The translations under genes and the position numbers were made by a program. Source: Deinococcus metallilatus (GTDB lineage Bacteria > Deinococcota > Deinococci > Deinococcales > Deinococcaceae). Taken from it: a DNA stretch of 64,000 nucleotides. The stretch spans positions 550,001-614,000 of the forward strand of contig NZ_CP038510.1 of NCBI RefSeq assembly GCF_004758605.1. The letters run 5' to 3'. The notes below the pieces were generated by a model. It saw nothing but the letters and a program-made list of their open reading frames with translations, was not told the DNA's origin and did no database searches. This document shows, piece by piece, positions 26,507 to 35,112 of this stretch (positions are counted from its first letter, which is position 1; each line of letters opens with the position of its first letter).

Positions 26507-28021
26507 ATGCATAAGTCTGGTATTGCCCTCGCGACCGGTTTGCTCCTCACCTGTGCGGCCCAGGCACAAACGACCTTCAATGTCGGCCTCGATGTGGAGC
26601 CAGGAACGATGGATCCGCGCTTGATGCGCGACACCAGCGCGACCAGGATGCAGGAACTCATCTTCAACGGCCTGATCCGCCTCGACCCGAACCTCAAGCC
26701 GGTTCCCGCCCTGGCGACCTCCTGGCGGTACACGACCCCGACCAGTCTCGAGGTCAACCTGCGCAAGAATGTCCTCTTTCACGACGGCTCACCCTTCACC
26801 GCCGACGACGTCGTGTATACCTTCAACACCGTGCTGGACACCAAGTTCAACAGTCCCCGGCGCAGTTTCTACACCCCCATCACGAAAATCGAGGCCATCA
26901 ACCCCTATAAGGTTCGCTTCACGCTCGACAAGCCGTTTGCCCCTCTCATTCCGTACCTGGACATGGGCATCGTCTCTAAGGCCGCCGCAACCAAAATGGG
27001 AGCGGACTACGGCAACGCCCCCGTCGGCACCGGCCCTTTCAAGTTCGCCAGCTGGCAACGCGGAAACAGGATCGAGCTGGTCGCCAACGACAAGTACTGG
27101 GGAGGGAAGCCGAAAGTCGACCGGATCGTGATCCGCGCCATTCCCGACAACAATGTTCGTCTGGTGGCGCTGGAGTCGGGTGAACTCGACTACATCCACT
27201 CGCCCATTCCACCCCAGGAGTTGGACCGGCTGGCTAAGAATCCCAAGCTCACGGTGCAAAAAACCACGGGACTGGGCATCACCTACCTGAACCTCAACAC
27301 GAAGGATCCGGTTCTAAGTGACCGCCGCGTTCGTCAGGCGCTGGCCTACCTCACGGATCGGCAGACCATCAGCCAGGACCTCTACTACGGCATGGACACC
27401 CCCGGCGATTCCTTCCTGCTCCCGGGCACGTCATGGTATTCGCCCGCGGTGAAGAAGTATCCCTACGACCCCCAGGCCGCCGACAAGTTGCTCACCCAGG
27501 CTGGCTGGGTGGCCAAAGCCGGAGGGATCCGCACCAAGAACGGCAAACCGCTGCAACTCGAGATCGTCACGAACGTCGATCCGAATCGCCAGCAGGTGCT
27601 GGACTTCCTGCAGGGCGAGTGGCGCAAAGCGGGGATCGATGTCAAGGTTCGCGCCTACGACTTCGCGTCGATGCTCAATGACCTGACCAATGGGAAGTTC
27701 CAGATCTCGCTGGTCGGCTGGCTGAACCTGACCGATCCGGACCGGGCCAGTTACAACCAGTTCACGACCAACGGCAGCAGCAACTACGGCAAGTACAGCA
27801 ATCCAAAGGTCGATGCCCTGCTGGAGAAGGCGAGATCGGCGACCAACGTCACGCAGCGCAAGGTGCTGTACAGCCAGGCGGCAAAAATCGTCACGGAGGA
27901 CGTCCCGTATATCTTCGTCCTGAATCAGGGCTATGTCGCCATCTTCAACAAACGGGTGACGGGATATCAACTGTATCCGTCCGGCTCCTGGTACTCCTTC
28001 GAAGACGTCAGCCTCAAGTAG
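26507..28021 (+). CDS. Peptide-type ABC transporter substrate-binding protein (SBP family 5)
   Basis: A 504-residue periplasmic binding protein of the DppA/OppA/NikA group. Signal peptide MHKSGIALATGLLLTCAAQA; the Cys at 16 is not in a good lipobox, so signal-peptidase-I cleavage is more likely. Family blocks are TFNVGLDVEPGTMDPRLMRDT, LRKNVLFHDGSPFTADDVVYT, NAPVGTGPFKFASW, LNLNTKDPVLSDRRVRQALAY and VPYIFVLNQGY. A GGAGG site precedes the ATG. It is the first gene of a seven-gene operon; the two permeases follow, but no ATPase gene does. The ligand is probably an oligopeptide or modified amino acid, judged by the peptidase-like enzymes downstream. Confidence 0.9.
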   Translation: MHKSGIALATGLLLTCAAQAQTTFNVGLDVEPGTMDPRLMRDTSATRMQELIFNGLIRLDPNLKPVPALATSWRYTTPTSLEVNLRKNVLFHDGSPFTADDVVYTFNTVLDTKFNSPRRSFYTPITKIEAINPYKVRFTLDKPFAPLIPYLDMGIVSKAAATKMGADYGNAPVGTGPFKFASWQRGNRIELVANDKYWGGKPKVDRIVIRAIPDNNVRLVALESGELDYIHSPIPPQELDRLAKNPKLTVQKTTGLGITYLNLNTKDPVLSDRRVRQALAYLTDRQTISQDLYYGMDTPGDSFLLPGTSWYSPAVKKYPYDPQAADKLLTQAGWVAKAGGIRTKNGKPLQLEIVTNVDPNRQQVLDFLQGEWRKAGIDVKVRAYDFASMLNDLTNGKFQISLVGWLNLTDPDRASYNQFTTNGSSNYGKYSNPKVDALLEKARSATNVTQRKVLYSQAAKIVTEDVPYIFVLNQGYVAIFNKRVTGYQLYPSGSWYSFEDVSLK

Positions 28022-28025
28022 ATCC

Positions 28026-29006
28026 ATGATCACCTTCGTTGCACGCCGGATGCTGCAGTTCATCCCGGTACTCCTCGGTGTTCTCCTGGTGGTTTTCCTG
28101 GTGCTGCGGCTCATTCCCGGTGATCCCGCAGCGGTGCTGCTCGGTACCGAGGGAAGTGCCGCCGAGCGCCAGCGCCTGGAGGTCGTGCTCGGGCTGGATC
28201 AACCGCTTTACGTCCAGTTCGTCCGCTACGTCGAACGAACCCTGAGCGGCGACCTCGGCCGCAGCATCTTTCAGGGAGTCGACGTGTCCAAGCTCATCCT
28301 GGAGGCCCTGCCAGCCACCATCGAACTGGCCCTCCTGGCCCTCGCGATTGTCGTCATCGTGGCGATTCCCCTCGGGATCTGGGCCGCCATCCGCGCCAAG
28401 TCGTGGGTGGACGTCACCATCACGGTGATCACCCTGCTGGGCGTCAGCATGCCGCTGGTCTGGGTCGGCATCCTGCTCATCCTGCTTTTCTCGCAGCAAC
28501 TGGGATGGCTGCCGCCCTTCGGGCAGGGACCCAGTCTCGCCAGCGGCCTGCAGGCGGTCTTCCGGGGCCAGGTCGCCCCTCTCGCCCAGGGGCTCAGGTA
28601 CGCCATCCTGCCCGCAGTGACGCTGGCCTTCGGCTCGATCGCGATCGTGGTGCGCCTGACGCGGTCGAGCATGCTGGAAGTGCTGCAGCTCGATTACGTC
28701 CGCACCGCTCGCGCGAAAGGCGCTGCGGACCGGACCGTCATCCTCAAGCATGCCTTCCGCAACGCCCTGCTGCCCATCGTGACCATCATCGGCCTGCAAC
28801 TGGGCGCCTTGCTGGGCGGAGCCATCATCACCGAAACGATCTTCGCTTGGCCCGGCATCGGGCGACTCATCGTGACCGCGATCAACCAGCGCGACTATCC
28901 GGTCGTACAGGGCAGCGTCGTGTTCGTCGCCATCTTTGTGAGCCTGATCAACCTCCTGGTGGACATCTCCTATGGTTACATCAACCCGAAAATCCGTTAC
29001 TCCTGA
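28026..29006 (+). CDS. Peptide-type ABC transporter permease (DppB-like)
   Basis: A 326-residue inner-membrane permease with six helices and the DppB-type long periplasmic loop. It starts MITFVARRMLQFIPVLLGVL and carries LRLIPGDPAAVLLG, typical of the family. The EAA-like coupling loop is DYVRTARAKGAADRTVILKH at about residues 223-242. It lies 4 bases after the binding-protein gene and its end overlaps the next permease gene by 35 bases. Confidence 0.9.
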   Translation: MITFVARRMLQFIPVLLGVLLVVFLVLRLIPGDPAAVLLGTEGSAAERQRLEVVLGLDQPLYVQFVRYVERTLSGDLGRSIFQGVDVSKLILEALPATIELALLALAIVVIVAIPLGIWAAIRAKSWVDVTITVITLLGVSMPLVWVGILLILLFSQQLGWLPPFGQGPSLASGLQAVFRGQVAPLAQGLRYAILPAVTLAFGSIAIVVRLTRSSMLEVLQLDYVRTARAKGAADRTVILKHAFRNALLPIVTIIGLQLGALLGGAIITETIFAWPGIGRLIVTAINQRDYPVVQGSVVFVAIFVSLINLLVDISYGYINPKIRYS

Positions 29007-29835
29007 CCGGCGCTGGCTTTTTCTGAGGCGCAACAAGCTGGGCCTGATCGGGCTGCTCATCATCACCGCAGTCCTGTTCGCCGCCGTCTTCGCCCCCGCC
29101 ATCGCCCCGTACGGCGTGGACAGCCGGGACTTCAGAGCGCGCTTCGCCGGGCCCTCGGCGGCCCACCTGTTGGGAACCGACAATTTCGGGCGGGACACGC
29201 TCTCGCGGATCGTCTACGGCTCACGCGTTTCGGTTCAGGTGGCGGTGATCGCGGTCGGGCTCTCGGCCGTGATCGGCGTCCTTGCTGGCGCGTTCGCCGG
29301 ATTCTTTGGCGGGCTGGTCGATACGCTGGTGATGCGGACGGTGGACGTCTTCTTGGCGTTCCCGCCCATTCTGCTCGCCCTGGCGTTGGTCGCCGCCCTG
29401 GGGCCGAGTGCCCAGAGCGTGATGGTGGCACTGGGAATGGTGTACTGGACCACCTACGCCCGGGTCATCCGCTCGAGCATCCTCGCAATTCGCGAGGAAG
29501 ATTATGTCGACGCCAGCCGCGCCCTTGGTGCCTCGCCACTGCGCACCCTCTTCCGGCATGTGCTGCCGAATGCCCTTGGGCCGGTCATCGTGATCGCCAC
29601 GGTGGGCATGGGGAATGCCATCACCGCAGAAGCCTCGCTTTCCTTCCTGGGGCTGGGCGTGCAACCCCCCACCCCGTCCTGGGGATCGATCCTCAACACC
29701 GGCCTGCAATTCCTGCGGCAGGGCCCACTGCTGTCCGTCTTCGCGGGACTGGCGATCATGCTCACCGTTCTCGGCTTCAATCTCCTGGGGGACGCCCTGC
29801 GTGATCTCCTCGACCCACGGAAGGTGTCCGCATGA
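28972..29835 (+). CDS. Peptide-type ABC transporter permease (DppC-like)
   Basis: A 287-residue permease with an N-terminal cytoplasmic tail before the first helix (LIGLLIITAVLFAAVFAP), then HLLGTDNFGRDTLSRIVYGSRVS, diagnostic of DppC/OppC. The coupling loop is DYVDASRALGASPLRTLFRH and the end is LGDALRDLLDPR. The ATG lies 35 bases inside the previous gene. The following gene overlaps by 4 bases and is an enzyme, not the expected DppD/DppF ATPase. Confidence 0.9.
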   Translation: MVTSTRKSVTPDRRWLFLRRNKLGLIGLLIITAVLFAAVFAPAIAPYGVDSRDFRARFAGPSAAHLLGTDNFGRDTLSRIVYGSRVSVQVAVIAVGLSAVIGVLAGAFAGFFGGLVDTLVMRTVDVFLAFPPILLALALVAALGPSAQSVMVALGMVYWTTYARVIRSSILAIREEDYVDASRALGASPLRTLFRHVLPNALGPVIVIATVGMGNAITAEASLSFLGLGVQPPTPSWGSILNTGLQFLRQGPLLSVFAGLAIMLTVLGFNLLGDALRDLLDPRKVSA

Positions 29836-31031
29836 CCGACCTGGCACAGGCCTTTGATCTCTCACGGCAGTACGCGGCCGTGCTCCTCGGTGCGGACCGC
29901 GCCTACCGCGAACGACCTGTTGCCGGTGACCGGCGGCTCGAGGCGGAGGGACTCGTTCCGGTGCACTGGACCGGCCTGGAGGTGGAGGCGATCGACCTGG
30001 AAAGCGCGCGCCGAGCGCTGCTGGAGATTGCCGACCGGGCCAGTCGGTTGCAGGACGGACATCTGCGCGACTGGCTGACCGAACAGGCGTTCGCGACCCG
30101 ACACCTGCTCGGCTGGGTCATGGGGGAAGTCAGCGACTTCGAGCAGGTGGTGGCGCAGTGCCTGCGCATCCCGCCAGCGCCCCCGGCCGCAGGTCGCCTC
30201 CGAGCCCACCAGCAGAAGCTTGACCTGGCACTGGTGCAGGCCGGGTTCAAGCCGGGCATGGACGGCCTCGAGGCCTACCGGGAGGCGGATCAGGTTCGCG
30301 GCGCGGAGCTCCAGGCGAGTCTGCAGGCCCTCCTCGATGAGGCGCGCGGGCGAGTCGCGCAGTACCTGCCCCAGCTGGCGCTGCACGACGTTCCCATTCA
30401 GGCGCAGGTGGTCAGCGACGCGCCTTTCAGCGCCTACTGCGATTATCCCGGGCGGAAGGTGTGGATCAACGGGGATTTCCAGTATACGCGTAGCGCGCTC
30501 AAACGCCTGGTTGCCCATGAAGCCTACCCTGGCCATGACGTCCATATGGCGCAGCGTGAACGGCTGACGCGGGCGGGCCGGATGCCAATCGACGGGGCCA
30601 TTGTGCTCACCAACAGCGCCTCGAGTGTGCTGTTCGAAGGCATTGCGGAACTCGGCCTCGAACTCATCCGCTGGCGGACGTCCCCCTTCGATGAAATCGA
30701 GCGCCATTACAATCGCCTGCAGTACCTGTGTTCGATCGAGGCGGCCCATTCGCTCAATACCGGCCGGGCGACACACCGCGAGGCCGCCGCGCTGCTGAGG
30801 GCCCAGCTCGGCCAGTCGGACGAGTGGATCGAGGCGCGTCTGCGCTTCTTTACCCACCGGCTCCGCGCGCCCTTCATCTACACCTACTGGTGGGGCAACG
30901 AACTGGCCCACCGCTTCTGGGCAGCAGTGCCAGCCAGCGCGCAGGACGCCGCCGTGGCCCACCTGTACGACTGCATGCATTCGCCCGGCACGCTGTTCGC
31001 CCACTGGGCCCTGGGAGGAGAAGATGAATAA
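29832..31031 (+). CDS. DUF885-family putative metallohydrolase
   Basis: A 399-residue protein with the DUF885 signature LVAHEAYPGHDVHMAQRER (about residues 227-245), an HExxxGH motif that probably binds a metal, plus VLFEGIAELGLELI, which supplies a conserved Glu downstream. Known members are shorter-range zinc-peptidase-like proteins of about 550-600 residues; this one lacks part of the usual N-terminal region. There is no signal peptide. It overlaps the permease by 4 bases and the aminotransferase by 8 bases, so it is an integral part of the importer operon. A peptidase or amidohydrolase role on the imported compound is inferred. Confidence 0.8.
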   Translation: MTDLAQAFDLSRQYAAVLLGADRAYRERPVAGDRRLEAEGLVPVHWTGLEVEAIDLESARRALLEIADRASRLQDGHLRDWLTEQAFATRHLLGWVMGEVSDFEQVVAQCLRIPPAPPAAGRLRAHQQKLDLALVQAGFKPGMDGLEAYREADQVRGAELQASLQALLDEARGRVAQYLPQLALHDVPIQAQVVSDAPFSAYCDYPGRKVWINGDFQYTRSALKRLVAHEAYPGHDVHMAQRERLTRAGRMPIDGAIVLTNSASSVLFEGIAELGLELIRWRTSPFDEIERHYNRLQYLCSIEAAHSLNTGRATHREAAALLRAQLGQSDEWIEARLRFFTHRLRAPFIYTYWWGNELAHRFWAAVPASAQDAAVAHLYDCMHSPGTLFAHWALGGEDE

Positions 31032-32337
31032 TCTCGGATCAAGTTCGCAGGAACTCTACGACCGTGCGCTCAGGAGTATTCCTGCTGGCACGCACTCCAA
31101 TTCCCGCGCCACGGCGGTGCCCCTGCGCTACTTCTCGCGTGCCCAGGGATCGCGACTCTGGGACGTGGAGGGGCAGGAATGGCTGGATTTCGTGATGGGC
31201 AACGCGGCGGTCGTGCTCGGGCACGGTCATCCGAACATCATCGAGGCGGTCAATCAGGCCATGCGCCTGGGACTTGGGGCCGGGGTCGAGAGCGAACTCA
31301 GTATTCAGGCCGCCGAGGCGTTTCTCAGCTGCGTGCCCACCGCCGAACAGGTGCGCTTCACGAACACCGGAACGGAAGCGGCCATCCACGCCCTGCACCT
31401 CGCGCGTGTCGTCACTGGACGGCAGGGTCTGGCCAAGATGGAGGGGGCGTATCACGGCTGGTGGGACGACGTGAACGTCAGCACGTGGTCCGACCTGACC
31501 AAAGCTGGCCCGGCCGAGCGACCGGTCGCCCTGCCGGGCGGCCCGGGGCTGCGACCCTCACCGGACATCACCATTCTGCCGTTCAACAACCTGGAGGCGG
31601 CCCGGGAGATCCTCACCGCGAAGAAAGAGGAGATCGCGGCCCTGTTCATCGAGCCGGTGCTGATCGATATCGGGTTTATCGAGCCGGAGCCCGGTTACCT
31701 TGAAGGGCTGCGGAAACTCACTTCGGAGCTGGGCATCCTGCTCGTGTTCGATGAGCTGCTCACCGGTTTCCGCCTGGGCCCTGGCGGCGCGCAGGGGAAA
31801 TACGGCGTGACCCCGGATCTGAGCCTGTGGAGCAAGGGGCTCGCCAACGGCTTCCCGGTGGCGGCGCTGGCGGGCAGGCGGGAAATCATGGAACGGTCGG
31901 CCCCAGGAGCCGGGAATGCGCCCTTCGTGGGCACCTTCAACGGTTTCCGGCCAGCCCTGGCGGCCTGCCTGACAGCGCTAGAACTGCAGAAGGACGGCAC
32001 GGTCGCCGCGAATCTGCACCGGCGCACCGAGGAGCTGAAACGTGAATTCAACGCTCTGGCACAGGCTGCGGGGATTGCGGCGCAGCTCCATGGTGGAGGC
32101 GGACACGTGCAGCCGTATTTCACGGACGTGACTGTCCGGGACTACCGCAGTGCGGCCACCACGGACGTCAAACAGTACCGGGCCTGGGCCGACCATCTCG
32201 GGGCCAACCACCTCATCGTCGCCTCCGGGCCACTGCTGCACAGTGCCTTCTCGGCCGCCCACGGCGACCAGGATTTTGAACGTTTCCTCGAGCTCACCCG
32301 CCAGGCTTTCGCCCTGCAAGGAGAACTCCATGCCTGA
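31024..32337 (+). CDS. Class III PLP aminotransferase (GSA aminomutase-like)
   Basis: A 437-residue fold-type I PLP enzyme. Landmarks are GNAAVVLGHGHPNIIEAV, RFTNTGTEAAIHALHLAR (phosphate-binding region), KMEGAYHGWWDDV, LLVFDELLTGFRLGPGG (pyridine-N Asp), LWSKGLANGFPVAALAGR (Schiff-base Lys), and GTFNGFRPALAACLTALE. It resembles glutamate-1-semialdehyde 2,1-aminomutase and related aminotransferases, but its place in a catabolic importer operon argues against a haem-synthesis role. GGAGG lies 6 bases before the ATG, inside the preceding gene. Confidence 0.86.
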   Translation: MNNLGSSSQELYDRALRSIPAGTHSNSRATAVPLRYFSRAQGSRLWDVEGQEWLDFVMGNAAVVLGHGHPNIIEAVNQAMRLGLGAGVESELSIQAAEAFLSCVPTAEQVRFTNTGTEAAIHALHLARVVTGRQGLAKMEGAYHGWWDDVNVSTWSDLTKAGPAERPVALPGGPGLRPSPDITILPFNNLEAAREILTAKKEEIAALFIEPVLIDIGFIEPEPGYLEGLRKLTSELGILLVFDELLTGFRLGPGGAQGKYGVTPDLSLWSKGLANGFPVAALAGRREIMERSAPGAGNAPFVGTFNGFRPALAACLTALELQKDGTVAANLHRRTEELKREFNALAQAAGIAAQLHGGGGHVQPYFTDVTVRDYRSAATTDVKQYRAWADHLGANHLIVASGPLLHSAFSAAHGDQDFERFLELTRQAFALQGELHA

Positions 32338-33298
32338 CCCCAAGCATTCGCTGGAGTGGCTCGACATCACCCGCACCGCTGGCGGACAACCCCTGCGTGT
32401 GGCCGCCCATGTCTTCCGGGGAGTGGAGGACGGCCCGCGCGTCACGATCACCGCCGGGATCCACGGAGACGAGCTGCCCCCGATCGTCATCGCACGTCAG
32501 GTCACCGAGCAACTCGACTCGCTGCCCGTGCGCGGTCAAGTCACCGTCATTCCGCTGTGCAACCCGCCCGGATTCGAAAGTTTCACCCGGAATACGCCGA
32601 CGGACATGCAAAACCTCAACCGGGTCTTCCCTGGAGACCTGGACACCTGGCTGAGTGACCAACTGGCCAAGAAACTCCACGAGTACATCGCGCCGCGCAC
32701 CGACGTCCTGCTCGATCTTCATGCCGGGGGCTCGATCCCCACGGTGGACTACGTGTATGTGCTCAACGCCCCGGAAGTTTCGCGCGCCTTCCTCTTCCCG
32801 ACCCTCTACAAGGGCAAATCCTATCAGGGAACGCTCGGGACCGAGCTGATCAAGCAAAACGGTACCAAAGTCGTGGTCGCGGAGATCGGTGGTGGCGGCC
32901 AACTTGACGCGCAGTACATCCGGCGCGGCACCGCTGGGGTCATGAATGCCCTGAAAGTCATCGGCTCGATCCCGGGTGATCCCCAGCCAGCGCCCGCACA
33001 GACCCTCCTTCATGACATGAAGATCGTCCGTCCGGCCTTCGGCGGCATCCTGATGCCCAGAGTCGACGCGACCCAGCTCGGACAGGCGGTCGACCGGGGA
33101 ACCCTTCTCGGCACCATGGTGGATCCGCAGACCTTCGAGGAACTCGAAGAATTCCGGGCGCCGTTCGACAAGACCCAGCTGGTGCTCGTCAGACCGACGC
33201 CCAGCCGCACGCATGCCGGGGACTACGCCTACATGCTGGGCGATCTTTCGACGGCCGAGCAGCTTGAATCTCAGCAACTCGCCCGACAGGACGGGTAG
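32330..33298 (+). CDS. Succinylglutamate desuccinylase/aspartoacylase family deacylase
   Basis: A 322-residue M14-like zinc hydrolase. Zinc ligands are visible in ITAGIHGDELPP (His and Glu, about residues 42-48) and DVLLDLHAGGS (second His, about 127). FNRxxPG is seen as LNRVFPGD. VVVAEIGGGG supplies the catalytic Glu region. Family members remove N-acyl groups from amino acids or cleave related amides. AAGGAG precedes the ATG at 32330, which overlaps the aminotransferase stop by 8 bases. With the aminotransferase and the peptidase-like genes it suggests breakdown of an N-acylated or otherwise modified amino acid (inference). Confidence 0.86.
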   Translation: MPDPKHSLEWLDITRTAGGQPLRVAAHVFRGVEDGPRVTITAGIHGDELPPIVIARQVTEQLDSLPVRGQVTVIPLCNPPGFESFTRNTPTDMQNLNRVFPGDLDTWLSDQLAKKLHEYIAPRTDVLLDLHAGGSIPTVDYVYVLNAPEVSRAFLFPTLYKGKSYQGTLGTELIKQNGTKVVVAEIGGGGQLDAQYIRRGTAGVMNALKVIGSIPGDPQPAPAQTLLHDMKIVRPAFGGILMPRVDATQLGQAVDRGTLLGTMVDPQTFEELEEFRAPFDKTQLVLVRPTPSRTHAGDYAYMLGDLSTAEQLESQQLARQDG

Positions 33299-33303
33299 AT
33301 CGC

Positions 33304-34509
33304 ATGGTCAAGGTCGACACCCTGGCTCCCGAACCCAGTGAATTCAGGGGACGCGCTGAGGCTCTCATGGCCCTGCTGCGGGAACAGCAGGCCTCGGCAG
33401 CCGTGCTCTTTGACCCTCACCGCGTGATGTATTACAGCGGCTTCGCGTTCTACCCGACCGAGCGCCCGATCGCGGCGATTGTGACCCAAGAGGGCGAGGT
33501 GTTGCTGTTCGTGCCGGAACTCGAACGTGAGCACGCGGCCAGCACGAGCGCGGCGCACGGGTTCAGGAGCTACGCTGAGTATCCGGGAGACCGGCATCCG
33601 ATGCTCGTCCTGGTCGCCTTCCTCGCGGAGTGCGGCCTGCGCGGAAGGTTGGCCGCCGACCTGGACGGTTATCCGCTGGTCTATGGGTATCAGGGGCCAA
33701 CGCTGAGCGAGGCCACGGGCCAGGAGGTGTGCCGCATCGCTGCTGAGGTTGATCACCTGATGAGCATCAAGAGCGCCTACGAGGTGTCCCTAATCCGCGA
33801 GAGCATGCGCTGGGCAAACCTGGGCCATACGCTGCTGCAGCGGTATACCCGCGTTGGGGCCAGTGAACTGGAGGTGAGCCAGCGGGCTGGCCACGAGGCG
33901 ACCTGGGCCATGCGCGCCGCGCTCGGCAGCAATCACCGGGCCAACGCGCTCGGCTTCTTCGGAGACGGCGTCCTCGCCACTTACCGGGGACAGGTCGGTC
34001 GCCGCTCGAGTCTCCCCCACGCCACGACGATCGACGCGCGTTTTGAAGACGGCGACACGCTCGTCACCGGTGCCACTGTGCCGGTCTGGGGATACTATTC
34101 CGAGCTGGAACGCACCATGTTCATCGGTGAGCCTCAGCCCGAGCAGGTGAGGTTGTTCGAGCACATGATCAACCTGCAGGAGATCGCGTTCGAGCAGTTG
34201 AAACCGGGAATTACGGCCGCAGAGGTCGACCGGACGGTGCATGCGTACTATGAAAAGGAAGGCCTTCTCCCCTACTGGCGCCACCACACGGGACATGGCC
34301 TCGGATCAAGAAATCACGAGTGGCCCTTCCTGGACAGGGGGAATCCGGCATCCCTGGAAGAAGGCATGGTGCTGTCGGTCGAACCCGGCCTCTATCATCC
34401 GGACTGCGGCGGCTTCCGCCACAGCGACACGGTATTGATCACCGCAGACGGATGCCAGCGCCTGAGTTATTACCCGAGGGACATCGAGGCGCTCACAATT
34501 CAAGTCTAG
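33304..34509 (+). CDS. M24-family (creatinase/prolidase fold) hydrolase with altered metal ligands
   Basis: A 401-residue two-domain protein: an N-terminal creatinase-type domain (ASAAVLFDPHRVMYYSGFAF) and a C-terminal pita-bread domain (HHTGHGLGSRNHEWPF; GMVLSVEPGLYHPDCGGFRHSDTVL). Aligned to prolidase, His331 and Glu360 are kept. The first Asp falls on Gly256 (LVTGATVP), the second Asp is Glu267 (YYSELERT), and the last Glu is Ser374 (RHSDTV). A standard dinuclear metal site is therefore unlikely, and it may be a creatinase-like, metal-poor hydrolase. It is the last gene of the operon, 5 bases after the deacylase gene; an IS3 remnant starts about 25 bases after its stop. Confidence 0.8.
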   Translation: MVKVDTLAPEPSEFRGRAEALMALLREQQASAAVLFDPHRVMYYSGFAFYPTERPIAAIVTQEGEVLLFVPELEREHAASTSAAHGFRSYAEYPGDRHPMLVLVAFLAECGLRGRLAADLDGYPLVYGYQGPTLSEATGQEVCRIAAEVDHLMSIKSAYEVSLIRESMRWANLGHTLLQRYTRVGASELEVSQRAGHEATWAMRAALGSNHRANALGFFGDGVLATYRGQVGRRSSLPHATTIDARFEDGDTLVTGATVPVWGYYSELERTMFIGEPQPEQVRLFEHMINLQEIAFEQLKPGITAAEVDRTVHAYYEKEGLLPYWRHHTGHGLGSRNHEWPFLDRGNPASLEEGMVLSVEPGLYHPDCGGFRHSDTVLITADGCQRLSYYPRDIEALTIQV

Positions 34510-34533
34510 TGGATGCGGGTTCTTGCAACCTGG

Positions 34534-34756
34534 GCCTGCCCCGATTGTGCGTAGTTGAAGTTAAGCGGCAGTAGCTTGGCGTTCGAACTCCAGGGGCGTC
34601 AAGTACCCGAGAGTGGAGTGGCGACGCTGGCGATTGTAGAAGACCTCGATGAATTCGAAGACGGCCTGCTATGCAGCGGCACGGCTCTCAAAGCAGGCGT
34701 CCTCGAACAGCTCCCTTTTGAGGGAGCCGAAAAAGCTTTCCACGACGGCATTATCT
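34534..34756 (-). pseudogene. IS3-family OrfB 3' fragment with amber stop and terminal repeat
   Basis: The minus strand encodes [28 protein letters not shown], an in-frame TAG, then [20 protein letters not shown] and [15 protein letters not shown] with TAA at 34563-34561. The 5' part is gone. The IS end (about 34563-34534) matches that of the copy at 12.74-12.77 kb, which carries a different lesion. Confidence 0.8.
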
Positions 34757-34918
34757 GTATAAAGAGGTTGGGTGAGGCGTTGCCCTCGCGTTGTCTGCCC
34801 GCGTGGCCTGGTTGGGAACTGCACGCCTCATCCACCACGAGGTGGACGCGGAGGATCGCCAGATACCAGGATGCCTTGGGGGCCTCATTTGACAGCCATG
34901 CACCTGCCACCTCCGTCT

Positions 34919-35104
34919 TCAGGCCAGGACCACGTTCGGGTGCCGGGGCAGCGAAGGCGCGGCGGTGAAGGGCGCGGACGCCTCGTCCACGATCAGGAGT
35001 GCGTGGGCCGCCGCGCAGGTCTTCGCCAGCGCCTGTCGGTCGCCCGCCGTGTGCGCGTGCCCACTGGGGGTTGTGGGGGTGGCCGACCTGCCGTCCCCGA
35101 CGTT
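34919..35104 (-). pseudogene. Histidinol-phosphate aminotransferase-like fragment
   Basis: About 60 residues of a class I/II PLP aminotransferase in one frame: [38 protein letters not shown] and [10 protein letters not shown] followed by TGA. These correspond to the NPNNPTG and DEAY regions of HisC. The PLP lysine and both ends are missing. It lies between an IS3 remnant and a reductase gene and is a gene relic. Confidence 0.6.
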
Positions 35105-35112
35105 CCAGGCTT

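Noticed and set aside
34599..34910. A 103-codon minus-strand frame near the IS3 remnant
   Set aside because: It runs in a different frame from the recognisable transposase tail and has no motif.
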